In this document: positions 16,377 through 23,670 of the stretch, one piece after another
Numbering within the stretch: position 1 is the stretch's first letter
How the letters are laid out: the number at the start of each line of letters is the position of its first letter
NCBI GenBank assembly: GCA_009712185.1
Contig: WASQ01000100.1
Coordinates: 1-41,873 of the forward strand
Length of the DNA stretch: 41,873 bases
Direction of reading: 5' to 3'
Origin: Telmatospirillum sp.
GTDB lineage: Bacteria > Pseudomonadota > Alphaproteobacteria > Rhodospirillales > Magnetospirillaceae
Position numbers and translations under genes: made by a program
The notes under the pieces: generated by a model
Told to the model about the DNA's origin: nothing
The model's input: only the letters and a program-made list of their open reading frames with translations
The model's database searches: none

Positions 16377-18872
16377 ATGAGCGCTGAACCGGGCGTGTCG
16401 CCCCTGTCCTGGATCCGCGCCCCCGGCGTGACTTCGGTCTCCTTCGCGCTGATCGGGACGTTGCTATTGCGCAAATGCCTGTCGTCCGAGGGGGTCTATG
16501 AGCGGACCGTGCAGTTGGCTCCCCTGCCGGAGCGCATCAAGCGCATGCCGGAGACCTTTGTGCAGCATCGGACTCTGGCGCAGAACACGCTTCGGATCGA
16601 CCGGCGTGACGGGGCGGCCGGAGCGATCGGCGGGGGAGCCGCGCCGGTCTCCGGCCGGGATGGCAGTTCCGCCGTTTCGATGATGTCGGGAATCTCGATC
16701 GAGGCCATCTATGCCGGGTTCGCGGTTCATGCCCTCAATCTGCCGCGGTCGATCCGTCCGGTGCTGATCGAGGCCGAACTGGCCGCCGAGCAGGACTTGT
16801 GTCTCGTCAATCCCGAGATCAGGGGGGTCTATGACGAGGCCCGCCGTCTGGGTCGCCGGGTCGGCATCGTGGCTGAAACCCACTGGCCGGAAGCCCATCT
16901 GCGGCGTCTGCTGGCGGCGGTGGCTCCCGACATGTCGTTCGACTTCATCTACAGTTCGGCGACGCCGGGTTTGTCGGAGGCCGGAGGCCTTTTCCCCTAC
17001 TACCTCGCGCGCGAAGCGCTCTCACCCGGACAGGCCGTTCACATCGGAATCGACGAGGACACGATCGAGCAGCCGACCGCCGGGATTGCGATGGTTCCTT
17101 ATGCGTTACCGGCCGATCCCTGGGAGCCGCTCTGGAAGCGTGAAGAGGCGGCGGCCCGCATGCTGGCCATGGCAGATGGCGGTTTTTCCTGGCGTCTTGA
17201 TCAGGGGTTGCGCCTTTTGCGCCGGGCCGCCCTGGCGGAACTCCGCCCCGGACAGCCGCATCATGCGGTGGCGGCGGCCGTGATCGGTCCCGTGATGACC
17301 GGATTCCAACGCCATATCGAACGGAGGGTTGCCGAACTGACGGCGCCCGGGCGGACGATCCGGACCCTGTTTCTTGCCCGCGACGGTTATCTGCCGATGA
17401 GGGTCTGGGCCGCCAGCGGCGCGGCGCGGGCCGACTATGTCGAGATCAATCGCCGGATCGCCATGGTGGCCGGATCCGAAGGGGCCGGCGGCTTCGAGAC
17501 GATCGAGACCCTCATCGCGTCGATGCCCTTCGTCAATGCGGAAGGGGTCGAGCAGTTTTTCAAGATCGACCTGCCCGCCCGGGCCCGGGCCTATTTCGAC
17601 GATTTCGAGGATGGCCTGGTGGCGGGGGACGTCTTCGCCGGAGAGATGCGCGGGTTGCTGGGGCGGGACCTTCTCAAAGAGGTCAGCGATAATCTGCGTG
17701 AGGCGCTGCTGACCTATCTCAAGGCCAAGGTGGACGGGTTCGATGACTGTACGGACCTGGTTCTGGTCGATATCGGCTATACCGGCAATATCCAGAAGGG
17801 GCTGCGCCGGGTCTTCGATCTGATCGGACGCAAGATCCGGGTGCACGGGATCTATCTGATGCCCCATGGCGAGAGTTTTTCGGAACTGCCCGGGGACGAT
17901 ACCGTCAGCGGCTATCTGGACGATACCGTGATGACCCCCGGAGCGAAGCGGGCCCTGATGCGCGACGCCCCGCTGATCGAGGAGTTCTGCTGTGCCCCGG
18001 TGGGGTCCGCGCGGGGCTATGACGGCGCCCGCGAAATCCGCGAAGAGGACGTCCGGCTACCGCGTGAAATCGCGTTCTGCCTGGAAATGCAGGACGAGTG
18101 CGTCCGTTATTTCGACGCTTTTCGTGGAGCGATGCGCCGGTTCGGCGTCGATCCCTTTGCCGATTTCGACGCTTACCGTGTCTGGAGCGCAGCGATTCTC
18201 AGCCGTTTCGTGATGATGCCGACGGGGCTCGAATGCCAGACTTTCGGGCCATTGCTTCATGACGTCAGCCTGGGGTCGAAGGGGCTGATCGCCACCATCA
18301 CCACCCGTGACATCACCAATCTGATGGGGGCGCTGCCGTTCCCCGCCGTCTGCAGCATCCATCATCCTCCTGTCTGGCTGGGTGGCAGCCTGGCCGCCCA
18401 CAATGCCATGGCCGGATTCGCCTATGCGGTGACGGGATACGGGCTTGGCACCGATGACTTTTTCAAGGATGTCGACGTCGGCGATATCGAGGCGACCCTC
18501 ATCAAAGAGGAGAGGGGGATTCCCGTCCCGGTCTCCATGGTGCTGACGCCATTCGGTGATATCCGCATCCGGATTCCCTGTCTCAGGAAGGATTGCGACT
18601 CGGTCGCGGCCTTGCCTCTGCGCGGGCCCCTGGCGAGGGGAATCGTCCGGTCGATCCTTCTTCCGGGGGGCGCCGATATCACCGAGGCGACCACCACCCG
18701 ATATGGCGAGCGGCAGCCGCTGGACACGATCCAGGCGGTCGGCGCGGTCCTCGACGGCAGCTATTTCCGCGCCCTGGGAGACGAAGCCTTCCTGGTCATG
18801 GCCATGCCGGCCTTCAAGGAGCCGGTCAGCGTTCTGACCGTGCTGGTCACGCCCCTCTTCGAGCAGGCATAA
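16377..18872 (+). CDS. COG5610-like LPS protein with degenerate HAD domain
   Basis: 831 residues. The N-terminal 250 residues align by eye with the HAD domain of COG5610 proteins found in LPS and capsule loci, but the catalytic residues are gone. Motif I reads SFALIGTLLLR where SFDxFDTLLLR is expected (Asp24 to Ala). Motif II reads IVAETHWP instead of ISDxYLP. The motif III Lys is Glu (LSEAGG), and motif IV reads HIGIDED instead of HIGDN. The large downstream region keeps the family segment TLFLARDGYLPMRVW near residue 335 and DLVLVDIGYTGNIQKGL near 460. No signal peptide or membrane helix is obvious. It may be a scaffold or have a different active site in the C-terminal part. GGAG precedes the ATG. 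Confidence 0.8.
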   Translation: MSAEPGVSPLSWIRAPGVTSVSFALIGTLLLRKCLSSEGVYERTVQLAPLPERIKRMPETFVQHRTLAQNTLRIDRRDGAAGAIGGGAAPVSGRDGSSAVSMMSGISIEAIYAGFAVHALNLPRSIRPVLIEAELAAEQDLCLVNPEIRGVYDEARRLGRRVGIVAETHWPEAHLRRLLAAVAPDMSFDFIYSSATPGLSEAGGLFPYYLAREALSPGQAVHIGIDEDTIEQPTAGIAMVPYALPADPWEPLWKREEAAARMLAMADGGFSWRLDQGLRLLRRAALAELRPGQPHHAVAAAVIGPVMTGFQRHIERRVAELTAPGRTIRTLFLARDGYLPMRVWAASGAARADYVEINRRIAMVAGSEGAGGFETIETLIASMPFVNAEGVEQFFKIDLPARARAYFDDFEDGLVAGDVFAGEMRGLLGRDLLKEVSDNLREALLTYLKAKVDGFDDCTDLVLVDIGYTGNIQKGLRRVFDLIGRKIRVHGIYLMPHGESFSELPGDDTVSGYLDDTVMTPGAKRALMRDAPLIEEFCCAPVGSARGYDGAREIREEDVRLPREIAFCLEMQDECVRYFDAFRGAMRRFGVDPFADFDAYRVWSAAILSRFVMMPTGLECQTFGPLLHDVSLGSKGLIATITTRDITNLMGALPFPAVCSIHHPPVWLGGSLAAHNAMAGFAYAVTGYGLGTDDFFKDVDVGDIEATLIKEERGIPVPVSMVLTPFGDIRIRIPCLRKDCDSVAALPLRGPLARGIVRSILLPGGADITEATTTRYGERQPLDTIQAVGAVLDGSYFRALGDEAFLVMAMPAFKEPVSVLTVLVTPLFEQA

Positions 18873-18890
18873 CCGGTCCTCCGGCCGGTT
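18871..18890 (+). terminator. Hairpin at the stop codon
   Basis: AACCGG and CCGGTT arms overlap the stop codon of the 831-residue gene, extendable with one bulge. No T run follows, so it is a weak terminator candidate. Confidence 0.35.
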
Positions 18891-19026
18891 CGCGCCGCGC
18901 TGATCGGCAGGGATGCGCCCGGCCCGGTCGGCGTCCGGCGCGAAGGGGACGTCCTTTCCGGGGCAGCTTTTCACGGCATCCAGGCAAAAATTGCCGGCCA
19001 AACACTCCTGCTGGAAAAAATTACCG

Positions 19027-19052
19027 GGGTGTGCGGGGGTGTCCGAGGGTGT
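19027..19052 (+). repeat. Three GGGTGT repeats at 10-bp spacing
   Basis: GGGTGT occurs at 19027-19032, 19037-19042 and 19047-19052, one per helical turn, about 57-82 bp before the predicted start of the sigma-54 promoter. The phasing on one face of DNA suggests a binding site for an activator. Confidence 0.5.
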
Positions 19053-19082
19053 AAGTCGTTGTAATTCAATATCTTCAGTAGA

Positions 19083-19098
19083 TGGCACGGTCGTTGCT
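19083..19098 (+). promoter_or_regulatory. Sigma-54 (RpoN) promoter
   Basis: TGGCACGGTCGTTGCT matches the consensus TGGCAC-N5-TTGCW at every fixed base, with exactly 10 bp between the -24 GG and -12 GC. The predicted start is near 19109, about 70 bp before the ECF sigma ATG. RpoN control is common for alphaproteobacterial flagellar genes. Confidence 0.8.
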
Positions 19099-19177
19099 TT
19101 GCTGTTATCGCGGTTCTGTCCGGAGATGCCCCGTCGGGCCCCCGGGGCATCGCGGGAAAATCGGAGCGGACGGCGCC

Positions 19178-19792
19178 ATGAACAAGATGCTTTCGGTCGC
19201 CAGCAGGACATCCACCGCAGTGTCGGCCGTCGCCGGCAGCGACGAGGATCTTCTGGAGCGGATGCGGTGCGACGACGTGGAGGCCTACCGCGCCCTGGTG
19301 GAACGGCACATCGATCACGCCTATGCCGTTGCCATGCGGATCCTCAAGAATCCCGCCGATGCTGAGGATGTGACGCAGGACGCGTTCGTCAAGGCCTGGG
19401 TCAACCGGCAGCGCTGGGATGCGGGACGGGCAAAATTCAGCACCTGGCTCTACCGGGTGATCGTCAATCGCTGCATCGACAAACAGCGTCTGGTGAAGAC
19501 CGAATGGCTGGACGATGTCGAGGAGCCGGCGGCGGACGTCGATGACGCCGTCACGGTGATCCATCGCCAGCGCGTCTACGGTCGTCTTGACGACGCCTTG
19601 CATCGGCTGCCGACCCAGCAAAGGGTCGCGCTGGTGCTGTCCTATTACGAGGACTTGAGCAATATCGAGGTCGCCGACGTCATGGGGACGACGGTCAGTG
19701 CCGTGGAATCCCTGCTGAAGCGGGGGCGGAAGCGGTTGCGTGACCTGTTGCGGCAGGTCGAAAACGATGTGCGGGTGGGCCTGGGTGACTGA
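19178..19792 (+). CDS. ECF (sigma-70 family) RNA polymerase sigma factor
   Basis: 204 residues, normal for ECF sigma factors. Region 2 spans about residues 35-105 (RMRCDDVEAYRALVERHI, AEDVTQDAFVKAW, FSTWLYRVIVNRCIDKQR). Region 4 spans about 140-190 (LHRLPTQQRVALVLSYYEDL, then VADVMGTTVSAVESLLKRGR with the helix-turn-helix). Region 3 is absent, as in the ECF class. The ATG at 19178 is the first start after the sigma-54 promoter; the longer upstream frame begins inside that promoter. No anti-sigma gene with a membrane helix follows; the next gene is fliD. A role in flagellar or surface-glycan gene control is inferred from context. Confidence 0.92.
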   Translation: MNKMLSVASRTSTAVSAVAGSDEDLLERMRCDDVEAYRALVERHIDHAYAVAMRILKNPADAEDVTQDAFVKAWVNRQRWDAGRAKFSTWLYRVIVNRCIDKQRLVKTEWLDDVEEPAADVDDAVTVIHRQRVYGRLDDALHRLPTQQRVALVLSYYEDLSNIEVADVMGTTVSAVESLLKRGRKRLRDLLRQVENDVRVGLGD

Positions 19793-20132
19793 AACGCTCC
19801 TGATGCTGTTTGCGCGCCCGAATTCCGCCCGGCGGCCGTTAAACAGGGTGAGGGTGCCATTCGGGTGCCCCTTGCCCCCGCTGATGTCGCAGGTGCTTGG
19901 GAGATGACCGGTATGCCCGTTCCGTCCGCAAAAAACGCAGCGAATGCCGCAATGGTGTGCCCGGCCGGCGTGATCCGGCACGGCGGCCGTCGGCGTCCTG
20001 CGGCCGGGGCGCTGGGCGGCGGCCATTAGAGATGGTGTCTTCGGCCCCGTTAGTGGTAATTTTGTCGTGCGCGAATGACGGATATTCGGCACGGAAACGG
20101 CTCAAGGGAGCCGGTTCATCGGAGAAGGTGTC
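19793..20132 (+). promoter_or_regulatory. Leader region upstream of fliD
   Basis: 340 bp without a supported gene. A 41-codon frame at 19904-20029 has its GGGAG touching the ATG and an Arg/Gly-rich sequence, so it is not called. A sigma-54-like core with GG-N10-GC (CGGCACGGAAACGGCT, near 20087) has the right spacing but a poor -12 box. GGAGAAGG at 20121 is the fliD ribosome site. Confidence 0.4.
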
Positions 20133-22187
20133 ATGAGCTCGGTCAGTTCGACAAGCAATTCGACCCAGTCGGCGTCCGTCACCACCGGTAACGCGACGGA
20201 CGTGTCCGGCCTGACGGGCAGCAACTACTCGCTGTCGCTGGCGGAAGCGGTATCGACGAAGGTCCAGCCTTATCTGACCCGCGCCGATGCGATCATGACG
20301 CAGATCAACAGCAACAAGTCGAAGGTGACCGCCTACCAGAATATGCAGAGCCTGCTCCAGGCCCTGCAGGCGGCCTCGGCCAACCTCAGTTCCCAGGCGA
20401 CGACCGGCTCCAACGTGTTCAACAGCCGGTCCGCGAATCTGACGTCGTCGTCCATCATTGCCGGCGGCAGCCCCTCGAACGCCAGCGCCCTGCTGTCGGC
20501 TTCCGTCACGGCCGGCACCAATACCGGCAGCCATTCGGTGGTGGTCAACCAGATCGCGTCGGCCGAGGAGGACGTGAGTTCGACGATCAATATGTCGAGC
20601 ACCGCCGCGCTCGGCTATTCCGGGTCCTTCTCGATCGGCGAGACCGGCAAGACTCCGGTCACCATCAACGTGACCTCGTCGATGTCGCTGTCCTCGATCG
20701 CCGCATCGATCAACGGCGCCCAGAATCAGACCGGCGTGTCGGCATCAGTGGTGTCGATCGACAGCAATCATTCGGTTCTGGTCATTTCCGGGTCGGACAC
20801 CAACACCCCGCTGCAGTTCTCGGACGGCAGCAACATTCTGTCCAATCTGGGGCTCTATTCGGCCAGCAACTCAACGATCAACGGGACCGTCTCCGAGGGC
20901 AGCACCACCACGGCGCTGGGGCTTTCCGGAACCTTCTCGATCAATGGCGGGACGAACGGCAGCGGAACCGCGACACCGGTGACCGTGACCGTCACCTCCT
21001 CCATGTCGCTGTCGGACATCGTCTCCGCGATCAACAACAAGGCCAAGAGCACGCTCGGGGCATCGACGACCTTCGCGGCCAGCATCAATGCATCCAACCA
21101 GTTGCAGCTTACGACGGGCACGGCAAATGTCGTCACATTCTCGGGAGTGACGGGCAATGTGCTGTCCGGCCTGGGGGTTGCCAATGTATCGGCCAATGGC
21201 GCCGCCAATCAGGTCCAGGCGGCGCAGCCGGCCAGCCTCACGGTCGATGGCGTTTCGGGCATCACCCGCAATACCAATGTGGTCAGCGACGTGCTGACCG
21301 GCGTCACACTCAATCTGACCGCCGCCGATCCCAATACGCAGGTGACGCTGACCGTGGCGCCCAATGTCGGCGCGGCGGCCTCCGCAGTGGCCGCATTCGT
21401 GACGGCTTACAATAATTGGGAAAAATTCATCACCCAGAACGAGGCGACCAACAGCGACGGTACGGCCGCGGCCTCCGCCGTGCTGTTCGGCGACTCGACG
21501 TTGCGGTCGGCCAGCCTGTCCGTCGACACCACGATCACCTCGATGGTGAACGGGATGGCGCTGGGGGATATCGGCGTGTCGCTGAATGGCGCCAACAATC
21601 TGACGATCAACAGCACGACCTTGACCTCGGCATTGACCGACAATTTCAATGGCGTGTTCAAGATGTTCCAGTCGACGGTGTCCAGTTCCAGCACATCGTT
21701 GCAGCCGCTCGGCACCGACTACAGTTCCTTTGCCGGCTCCTTCACGATGGGCGTGACCACCAACGCGGCGGGGGGCATCACCGGCGTGACCGTCAACGGA
21801 TCCCCGAGCACTGCTTTCTCCATCAGCGGAAATACCATCAGCGGCGTCTATGGATCCGCCTATTCTGGAATGTCCTTCACCTTTACCGGTCCGGCCAACG
21901 CGACGACCGTTGCGACCCTGACCGCAACTCAGGGGATGGCGAACCAGCTCTACACGACAGCGAACAATTTCGGCAGCACATTGAACGGCGCTGTGCAAAA
22001 CTTGGTGACCAAGCTGCAGGATACGGACACGAATCTGACCAGCCAGTACAACACCATCATCAATCAGGCGAACAATTACACCACCTTCCTGCTGCAACAA
22101 TATGCCAGTCTGACGACCAAGATCGCGTCGGCGACCTATACAACGACGGTGCTGAACCAGATGTTTGCGATGCAGACGCGTGGATGA
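20133..22187 (+). CDS. fliD: Flagellar filament cap protein FliD (HAP2)
   Basis: 684 residues, at the long end for FliD. The N-terminal region (LSLAEAVSTKVQPYLTRADA and the following coiled-coil heptads) and the C-terminal helix (TTFLLQQYASLTTKIASATY ending in LNQMFAMQTRG) fit FliD_N and FliD_C. The Ser/Thr-rich centre contains two copies of a flagellin_IN-like repeat (GYSGSFSIGETGKTPVTINV and GLSGTFSINGG...PVTVTV). FliD is exported and caps the filament so that flagellin can polymerise. GGAGAAGG precedes the ATG. fliS follows after 31 bp, the classical fliD-fliS arrangement. The high Ser/Thr content offers many possible O-glycosylation sites, relevant to the glycosyltransferase operon downstream. 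Confidence 0.95.
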   Translation: MSSVSSTSNSTQSASVTTGNATDVSGLTGSNYSLSLAEAVSTKVQPYLTRADAIMTQINSNKSKVTAYQNMQSLLQALQAASANLSSQATTGSNVFNSRSANLTSSSIIAGGSPSNASALLSASVTAGTNTGSHSVVVNQIASAEEDVSSTINMSSTAALGYSGSFSIGETGKTPVTINVTSSMSLSSIAASINGAQNQTGVSASVVSIDSNHSVLVISGSDTNTPLQFSDGSNILSNLGLYSASNSTINGTVSEGSTTTALGLSGTFSINGGTNGSGTATPVTVTVTSSMSLSDIVSAINNKAKSTLGASTTFAASINASNQLQLTTGTANVVTFSGVTGNVLSGLGVANVSANGAANQVQAAQPASLTVDGVSGITRNTNVVSDVLTGVTLNLTAADPNTQVTLTVAPNVGAAASAVAAFVTAYNNWEKFITQNEATNSDGTAAASAVLFGDSTLRSASLSVDTTITSMVNGMALGDIGVSLNGANNLTINSTTLTSALTDNFNGVFKMFQSTVSSSSTSLQPLGTDYSSFAGSFTMGVTTNAAGGITGVTVNGSPSTAFSISGNTISGVYGSAYSGMSFTFTGPANATTVATLTATQGMANQLYTTANNFGSTLNGAVQNLVTKLQDTDTNLTSQYNTIINQANNYTTFLLQQYASLTTKIASATYTTTVLNQMFAMQTRG

Positions 22188-22218
22188 GCAGGATTTCGGG
22201 TGATCGAGGAGTTTCCGT

Positions 22219-22662
22219 ATGAGTCAAACGCGATATGCGATTTCCGCCTACCAGGCCGCGCAAAGGACTGTTCCGCCCCTGACGATGGTGGTGATGCTTT
22301 ACGACGGTATTCTGGTGAGAATTTCCCGGGCCGCCGAGGCCGCGCGCCAGGGCGATTATCAGAAGCAGTTCGAGGCGGTCATGAGCGCCGCCAGGATCAT
22401 CGACGGCCTGAACCGGCACCTCGACATGGAAAAAGGCGGCAAGGTCGCCGTCGGTCTGCGCGAAACCTATGAGGCGGTGGCGCGGACCCTGTTCCGTTCC
22501 GTCGGCAAGGAGACCGGAGCGGAGGCCTGTGACCGTCTGGTCGTCGCGGTGCGCGAACTTCGGGATGCCTGGGCCGAGATCGCCGGGCAGACCAATGGCG
22601 CCCTTCCGTCCGATCAGCCGCCGCCGCCCGAGCAGCGGCTGCCGACGTCGGAGGCTGTTTAA
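22219..22662 (+). CDS. fliS: Flagellin export chaperone FliS (copy 1)
   Basis: 147 residues, all helical, with the FliS pattern: ISAYQAAQRTVPPLTMVVML, then YDGILVRISRAAEAARQGD and the helix AARIIDGLNRHLDMEKGG. FliS binds the C-terminus of flagellin in the cytoplasm, preventing premature assembly and delivering it for export. GAGGAG seven bases before the ATG gives the start. It is cotranscribed with fliD. It is about 60% identical by eye to the second fliS at 23252. Confidence 0.93.
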   Translation: MSQTRYAISAYQAAQRTVPPLTMVVMLYDGILVRISRAAEAARQGDYQKQFEAVMSAARIIDGLNRHLDMEKGGKVAVGLRETYEAVARTLFRSVGKETGAEACDRLVVAVRELRDAWAEIAGQTNGALPSDQPPPPEQRLPTSEAV

Positions 22663-22756
22663 ACCGGAGCCTCCCTGGCGTGGCCAACGGGCAGGGAGGA
22701 TCCTTGAGGGCCGCCGGCCGGCGTCATGCCGGACGGCAAGCGGGTGGACGTTGATC

Positions 22757-23038
22757 TTGAACACAGCCGTTTCTCCTCAGGATCTGCAGGACCTGATCGA
22801 CCGCTATGGTGAAGACCTGACGCTTTGGCCCATGTCGCATCGGATTCCGGCGCAGGAACTGATCGACGAGTGCCAGGAGGCGCGGGACATCATCGAGCAG
22901 GCGCGGGCTTTGCGGCGCGCCCTGCGCGGAATGGGCGACAGGGCGCCGGATTGCTTCTCGGACCGGATCGTCGCCCTGGCCCTGGAGCTTGATCCTCCCG
23001 CCGAGGACATCGTCTGGCTTTGGAAAAAGGCCAACTGA
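22757..23038 (+). CDS. Small hypothetical protein between two fliS genes
   Basis: About 93 residues, charged and probably helical. The segment DLIDRYGEDLTLWPMSHR resembles the RYG-D-x-x-x-WP pattern I recall from small alphaproteobacterial proteins of unknown function. No cysteine cluster, signal peptide or membrane segment is visible. There is no in-frame ATG outside fliS. The TTG at 22757 has GGTGGA at 8-bp spacing; a TTG at 22751 is the alternative. It is followed by a hairpin at 23055-23078. Its place between two fliS copies suggests a flagellar or flagellin-related role, which is inference only. Confidence 0.6.
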   Translation: MNTAVSPQDLQDLIDRYGEDLTLWPMSHRIPAQELIDECQEARDIIEQARALRRALRGMGDRAPDCFSDRIVALALELDPPAEDIVWLWKKAN

Positions 23039-23054
23039 CGGCATCCGAAACTGG

Positions 23055-23078
23055 CGGCATCCCAACTGGCGGATGCCG
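23055..23078 (+). terminator. Terminator after the fliD-fliS-small ORF unit
   Basis: 8-bp arms CGGCATCC and GGATGCCG around an 8-nt loop, followed by TTGTGTG. It probably ends the fliD transcript before the second fliS. Confidence 0.55.
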
Positions 23079-23183
23079 TTGTGTGGGCGGGGACCGGACG
23101 GGATCAGAGCGGCGGCCCGATCCGCCCCGCGATGCCGGATTTTCCCGCTAACCCTTCCTTAATCATCCGCGCCGCATGATGGC

Positions 23184-23199
23184 CGGCACGCGGCTTGGC
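23184..23199 (+). promoter_or_regulatory. Weak sigma-54-like promoter before fliS copy 2
   Basis: CGGCACGCGGCTTGGC keeps the -24 GG and the CAC-N5-TTG pattern but has G at the strongly conserved -12 C. It lies about 52 bp before the ATG. With a terminator upstream, the second fliS needs its own promoter. Confidence 0.3.
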
Positions 23200-23251
23200 G
23201 GTCCGCCGGTGGCGGGGCGTCAAAGGCCGTGCCCTTGGGGAGCGAGAAGTG

Positions 23252-23620
23252 ATGCCTGACAATTCGTCCGCCGCCGTGGAAACCTCTCCGGCCGCTGTGG
23301 TGCAGCTTTACGACACCATTCTTTTGCATGTCGCGCGGGCCGCCGAGGCCGCACGGAAAGGCGATTTCCAGGCGCAATTCGATGAAGTGATGAACGCGAC
23401 GCGGATCGTTGACGGTCTCAACCGGTGCCTCGACATGGAAAAGGGCGGCGAGGTCGCCGTCCATCTGCGCGAGATGTACGAGGCCGTCAGCCGGGCTCTC
23501 TTGCGCTCCGTCGGGAAGCCGACCGCCGAGGAGGCCTGCTCGAAATTGATCGCGGCTGTCCGCGACACCCGGAACGCCTGGGCCGAAATCTGCGGAATGC
23601 CGCTGATCACGGCGGAATAG
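23252..23620 (+). CDS. fliS: FliS paralogue (copy 2)
   Basis: 122 residues. The core matches copy 1 closely: VVQLYDTILLHVARAAEAAR, IVDGLNRCLDMEKGGEVAVH and YEAVSRALLRSVG. The N-terminal segment with the AYQ motif, which in FliS forms part of the flagellin-binding cap, is replaced by a short Ser/Ala stretch. The ATG at 23252 follows GGGGAG at about 9 bp. It likely arose by local duplication. It may serve a second flagellin or a different export substrate, or regulate copy 1; sequence alone does not decide. Confidence 0.88.
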   Translation: MPDNSSAAVETSPAAVVQLYDTILLHVARAAEAARKGDFQAQFDEVMNATRIVDGLNRCLDMEKGGEVAVHLREMYEAVSRALLRSVGKPTAEEACSKLIAAVRDTRNAWAEICGMPLITAE

Positions 23621-23645
23621 TCCCAAGAGAAGAGGGGCGCCCGGC

Positions 23646-23667
23646 CGCGGACCGGCACCGGTCCGCG
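23646..23667. terminator. Bidirectional hairpin between fliS copy 2 and the GT operon
   Basis: A nearly perfect palindrome (CGCGGACCGG-CA-CCGGTCCGCG) lies in the 50 bp between convergent stops at 23620 and 23671. No T run is present. Confidence 0.55.
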
Positions 23668-23670
23668 CCG

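Larger units (their letters stand above)
18891..19177 (+). promoter_or_regulatory. Control region and leader of the ECF sigma gene
   Basis: Together with the stop-proximal hairpin this is a roughly 300-bp gap. It holds three GGGTGT copies at exact 10-bp steps (19027, 19037, 19047), a sigma-54 promoter at 19083-19098 and a leader of about 70 nt before the ATG at 19178. A short palindrome GGCAA-AAA-TTGCC lies at 18983-18995. No gene was seen. Confidence 0.6.

Noticed and set aside
19849-19870. Sigma-28 (FliA) promoter before fliD
   Set aside because: A TAAA is followed by GCC only 12 bp later, not the 15 bp needed, and the GATAA part is missing.
19904-20029. A 41-codon frame upstream of fliD
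   Set aside because: The GGGAG abuts the ATG with no spacing and the product is low-complexity Arg/Gly/Ala.
20087-20102. Sigma-54 promoter directly before fliD
   Set aside because: GG-N10-GC spacing is present, but the -12 box is CGGC instead of TTGC and the start would fall too close to the ribosome site.
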